From: Hoeflea_A sp039025395
Lineage (GTDB): Bacteria > Pseudomonadota > Alphaproteobacteria > Rhizobiales > Rhizobiaceae
Assembly (NCBI GenBank): GCA_039025395.1
Contig: JBCCOK010000014.1
Location: 1 to 64,000 of the forward strand
DNA length: 64,000 nucleotides
Direction: 5' to 3'
Within the stretch, counting starts at the first letter, position 1, and every line of letters starts with the position of its first letter. Position numbers and translations under genes: made by a program. Shown here in pieces: positions 61,040 through 64,000 of the stretch. Under the pieces are notes generated by a model. That model was given only the letters and a program-made list of their open reading frames with translations, did no database searches and was not told where the DNA came from.

Positions 61040-62393
61040 CATCTTGGTTGTCGATGACGAGGCCGACATTCGGGAGCTCGTCTCCGGCATATTGTCGGAT
61101 GAGGGACACGAAACACGCGACGCTGGCGATAGCGACGGCGCGCTGCAAGCCATTGCCGAGCGGGTGCCGCGCCTTGTATTTCTCGATATCTGGCTGCAGG
61201 GCAGCACTCTTGACGGTCTGGCGCTCCTTGACGAAATAAAGGTTCGTCATCCGCACCTGCCCGTGGTGATGATTTCAGGTCATGGCAATATCGAAACCGC
61301 GGTGTCGGCGATCCAACGCGGCGCCTACGACTTTATAGAGAAGCCTTTCAAGGCCGACAGGCTCGTGCTTGTGGCTGAGCGCGCGCTTGAGACCTCCAAC
61401 CTGAAGCGAGAGGTCGATGAATTGAAGCGGCGTTCCGGCGACCCCGCTGATCTAACCGGCACCTCGGTTGCCATTTCTCAGTTGCGGCAGACGATCGATA
61501 AGATCGCCCCAACCAACAGCCGCATCATGATCCTTGGACCGTCAGGGTCCGGCAAGGAGCTGGTTGCACGACTGATCCATCGCAGTTCCAGTCGCGCCGG
61601 AGGTCCGTTCGTTGCGCTCAACGCGGCAGCCATAACGCCCGAACGCATGGAAATCGCGCTTTTCGGCACCGAAGCAGGCAACGGCCAAGAGCGGAAAGTC
61701 GGTGCGCTGGAAGAATCGCATGGCGGCATTTTGTATCTGGATGAAATCGCAGACATGCCACGGGGCACACAGAACAAGATTCTGCGTGTCCTCGTCGAGC
61801 AGAAGTTTGAGCGCGTTGGGGGTTCAAAACGGGTCAACGTCGATGTCCGCGTTATTTCCTCAACATCCCGCAATCTTGAGCACCTGATCGGGGAAGGGGA
61901 GTTTCGCGAGGATCTGTACCATCGTCTCGCGGTCGTGCCGGTGCGTGTTCCTTCGCTTGCCGAACGGCGCGAGGATATTCCCTTTCTCGTTGATCAGTTC
62001 ATGAAACAGATCAGCGAACAGGTCGGCATCAAAGTGAAACAGATCGGCGACGACGCCATGGCCGTTCTGCAAGCACATGATTGGCCCGGAAATATTCGCC
62101 AGCTGCGAAATAATATCGAACGGCTCATGATCATGACCCGCAGCGAAGACGGCAATAGCGTCATCACCGCTGACATGCTGCCGAAAGAGATCGGCGAGAT
62201 GCTGCCAAATGTGTCGGGCCAGGATGCGAATCACATCATGACGTTGCCGCTAAGGGAGGCGCGCGAACTCTTCGAGCGCGAATATTTGCTGGCTCAGATT
62301 AACCGTTTCGGTGGAAATATCTCCAAAACCGCCGAGTTCGTGGGTATGGAACGGTCGGCCTTGCATAGAAAGCTGAAAATGCTTGGTCTATAA
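61029..62393 (+). CDS. ntrX: Response regulator NtrX
   Basis: A 454-residue regulator with a receiver domain (Asp53 in VFLDIWLQGS), an AAA+ domain with Walker A ILGPSGSGKELVAR and Walker B GGILYLDEIADMP, and a C-terminal Fis-type helix-turn-helix (GNISKTAEFVGMERSALHRK). In the loop where NtrC has GAFTGA, NtrX reads LFGTEAGNGQERKVGALEES, so the sigma-54 contact motif is absent; such NtrX proteins are thought to act differently from classical activators. The start overlaps ntrY. In alphaproteobacteria NtrYX affects nitrogen use and respiration. Confidence 0.96.
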   Translation: MASDILVVDDEADIRELVSGILSDEGHETRDAGDSDGALQAIAERVPRLVFLDIWLQGSTLDGLALLDEIKVRHPHLPVVMISGHGNIETAVSAIQRGAYDFIEKPFKADRLVLVAERALETSNLKREVDELKRRSGDPADLTGTSVAISQLRQTIDKIAPTNSRIMILGPSGSGKELVARLIHRSSSRAGGPFVALNAAAITPERMEIALFGTEAGNGQERKVGALEESHGGILYLDEIADMPRGTQNKILRVLVEQKFERVGGSKRVNVDVRVISSTSRNLEHLIGEGEFREDLYHRLAVVPVRVPSLAERREDIPFLVDQFMKQISEQVGIKVKQIGDDAMAVLQAHDWPGNIRQLRNNIERLMIMTRSEDGNSVITADMLPKEIGEMLPNVSGQDANHIMTLPLREARELFEREYLLAQINRFGGNISKTAEFVGMERSALHRKLKMLGL

Positions 62394-62498
62394 CCGACCA
62401 TGGGTGCGCGTGTTGGTGAATGCCATCGCATCAGACGACACGGGTCGGGCGGTGGGAAAATTTATTCTGAACAATATACGCTCTAGAGGCCGAAAGGC

Positions 62499-63875
62499 AT
62501 GAAAGTCATTATTTGCGGGGCAGGGCGCGTCGGACACGGCATCGCAGAGCGGCTGTCGACCGAGGAAAACGATGTTTCAGTCATCGATACCTCGCCGCCG
62601 TTGATCCACGCCATTCGCGAAACCCTTGATGTCAGAGGGTATGTTGGTCACGGTGCACACCCCGAGGTTCTCGCGCAGGCCGGGGCGGATCAGGCCGATA
62701 TGATCATCGCCGTCACGCTCTACGACGAAATCAATATGGTCGCCTGTCAGGTGGCGCACTCGCTGTTCAACGTGCCAACCAAAATCGCAAGGATTCGTGC
62801 GCAAAGCTATCTCGCTTCGTATTACTCTGATCTATTTTCGCGAGACAACATGCCGATCGACGTAATTATCTCGCCGGAGATCGAAGTCGGGCAAATGGTG
62901 TTGCGGCGGATTGCGCTGCCGGGCGCCAACGACGCGGTCCGGTTTTCAGAAGACTCGATCACTATGGTTGCCATCGAGTGCCTTGAAGACTGCCCGGTCG
63001 TCAACACGCCTTTGGAGCAACTGAGCGATCTGTTTCCGGATCTGACGGCAACCGTTGTGGGCGTCTGGCGAGACGGCAATCTGATCGTGCCGCACTCTTC
63101 CGATCAATTGATAACGGGAGATCTGGCCTATGTTATCTGCGATCGCGACCACGTGCGCAGAACGTTGGGTTTGTTTGGTCATGAAGAGCCGGAGGCAACA
63201 CGGATTATTATCTCCGGCGGAGGCAATATCGGCTTCTTTGTCGCCAAAACCATTGAGGAAAGGCAGCCTCGCACAAAGATCAAGATCATCGAATTCGACA
63301 GGGAACGGGCAGTAACGATCGCTGATGAATTGAGCCGATCTGTTGTCCTGAACGGCTCATCGCTTGATCAGCAGATTTTGGTCGAAGCCGACATTCAGGA
63401 TGGCGATCTAATGGTCGCCCTGACCAATGATGATCAGGTAAACATTCTGTCCAGCGTGATGGCAAAGCGGCTTGGCTGCAAGGCAAACCTGGCGCTGATC
63501 AACAGTCCGGCTTTCCTTGATTTCACGAAAACGCTCGGCATCGATGCCCACGTCAATCCGCGCGCCGTTACTATTTCAAGGATTCTCCAACATGTCAGGC
63601 GTGGCCGCATTCTTGCTGTCCACAGCGTCCTTCAAGGTGCGGCGGAGGTCATCGAGGCGCAGGCGCTTGACACGTCGCCGATCGTCGGGACGCAGTTACG
63701 AGAGCTCGAATTGCCGCAGGGCATTCGTATCGGCGCCATTTTTCGCGATGGCAAGGTTATGCGGCCGGACGGTAACAGCAAGATAAAGACCAATGATCGC
63801 GTCGTCTTGCTGGCGAGGGCGGATTCTGTCCGACACGTGGAACAGCTCTTTCGTGTCAGCCTGGAGTTTTTCTGA
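62499..63875 (+). CDS. trkA: Trk potassium transport regulatory protein TrkA
   Basis: A 458-residue cytoplasmic protein with two RCK modules: Rossmann motifs IICGAGRVGHGIAERLS at the N-terminus and IISGGGNIGFFVAKTIEERQ around residue 230, each followed by a TrkA_C segment (LLARADSVRHVEQLF at the end). It binds NAD(H) or ATP and gates the TrkH/TrkG potassium channel. GAGGCCGAAAGGC precedes the ATG. It follows ntrYX, as in rhizobia and Brucella. Confidence 0.97.
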   Translation: MKVIICGAGRVGHGIAERLSTEENDVSVIDTSPPLIHAIRETLDVRGYVGHGAHPEVLAQAGADQADMIIAVTLYDEINMVACQVAHSLFNVPTKIARIRAQSYLASYYSDLFSRDNMPIDVIISPEIEVGQMVLRRIALPGANDAVRFSEDSITMVAIECLEDCPVVNTPLEQLSDLFPDLTATVVGVWRDGNLIVPHSSDQLITGDLAYVICDRDHVRRTLGLFGHEEPEATRIIISGGGNIGFFVAKTIEERQPRTKIKIIEFDRERAVTIADELSRSVVLNGSSLDQQILVEADIQDGDLMVALTNDDQVNILSSVMAKRLGCKANLALINSPAFLDFTKTLGIDAHVNPRAVTISRILQHVRRGRILAVHSVLQGAAEVIEAQALDTSPIVGTQLRELELPQGIRIGAIFRDGKVMRPDGNSKIKTNDRVVLLARADSVRHVEQLFRVSLEFF

Positions 63876-63937
63876 CTGCGCGCCTCTCGGTCAGATTGGA
63901 GCATTTGATGGCGGACAACCGGTTCAAAGCATTTTAG

Positions 63938-64000
63938 ATGAACGGCGCAGTATTCCTGATTGCAATGGCCGTCTCCGGCTTGCTTGCCATGTTGGTGCCG
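63938..64000 (+). CDS. Start of a membrane protein, possibly TrkH (cut by window end)
   Basis: An open frame of 21 codons runs off the window: MNGAVFLIAMAVSGLLAMLV, then P. It is hydrophobic and its beginning resembles the first helix of TrkH potassium channel subunits, which would suit the upstream trkA. The ribosome site is not clear. With only 21 residues visible the assignment is tentative. Confidence 0.45.
   Translation, partial: MNGAVFLIAMAVSGLLAMLVP

Noticed and set aside
57187..62393. Sigma-54 promoters near ntrBC and ntrYX
   Set aside because: I found no convincing GG-N10-GC element with TGGCAC-TTGC spacing in the intergenic gaps.
63871..63895. TCTGAC...GTCAGA hairpin at the trkA stop as a terminator
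   Set aside because: The 6-bp stem has a 13-base loop and no T run, so it is too weak to call.
1..64000. CRISPR arrays, insertion sequences, phage genes, tRNA and rRNA genes
   Set aside because: No regularly spaced repeats, transposase or integrase frames, phage structural genes or cloverleaf patterns were seen on either strand.

Overview
This window looks like a chromosomal segment of an alphaproteobacterium of the order Hyphomicrobiales (Rhizobiales). It is moderately GC-rich, has short intergenic gaps and many overlapping start/stop codons, and shows no insertion sequences, prophage genes, CRISPR arrays or recognisable tRNA/rRNA genes. The taxonomic call rests mainly on gene order: ppiD-trpD-trpC-moaC-moeA, tpiA-secG-pyrG...eno-ftsB-pdhABC...lpdA-lipA-ratA...cinA-ispDF-dusB-ntrB-ntrC-ntrY-ntrX-trkA is the order I recall for rhizobia, Brucella and relatives. 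The GC and codon style (Phyllobacteriaceae/Hoeflea-like) fits but does not settle the family.

The left third (1-27.5 kb) is accessory. It starts with the end of a Hint-domain protein and a short-chain dehydrogenase. A minus-strand group of cell-envelope genes follows (OmpA-like lipoprotein, L,D-transpeptidase, M15 peptidase lipoprotein). Next is an amidase, then a DUF1513-imelysin-phosphodiesterase operon probably linked to periplasmic metal uptake. A four-gene catabolic operon (GMC oxidoreductase, two enolase-superfamily proteins, a hydroxyisobutyrate-dehydrogenase-like enzyme) is divergent from a GcvA-like LysR regulator; it looks like an uncharacterised sugar-acid or polyol pathway. Then come a small secreted protein, oxyR divergent from katG, and a phenylacetate island, paaGIK-tetR-paaX-paaABCDE plus an MFS transporter. 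This island makes phenylacetyl-CoA, epoxidises it and isomerises the epoxide to the oxepin, but paaZ and the beta-oxidation genes paaF/H/J are not in the window.

The right two thirds (27.5-64 kb) are core metabolism. A minus-strand ppiD-trpD-trpC-moaC-moeA operon is divergent from tpiA, secG and pyrG. A TetR regulator and a glyoxalase-fold protein separate pyrG from eno and ftsB. A lipoate-centred block follows: pyruvate dehydrogenase pdhA-pdhB-pdhC, an HdeD-like membrane protein, lpdA, a GlsB-like membrane protein, lipA, a RatA/COQ10-like gene, and a complete branched-chain 2-oxoacid dehydrogenase operon (bkdA1-bkdA2-bkdB-lpdV). cinA and ispDF lie on the minus strand, followed by dusB-ntrBC-ntrYX-trkA for nitrogen sensing and potassium uptake. 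The window ends inside what may be trkH.

The most noteworthy points are these. (i) One of the paired enolase-superfamily proteins has Gly where the first metal-binding Asp should be, in an otherwise perfectly spaced active site. (ii) A near-consensus promoter of paaA carries a 14-bp inverted repeat, a strong PaaX operator candidate, while paaG has a different palindrome between its promoter elements, suggesting two repressors. (iii) The bkd operon and two small membrane-protein genes lie inside otherwise conserved core synteny.
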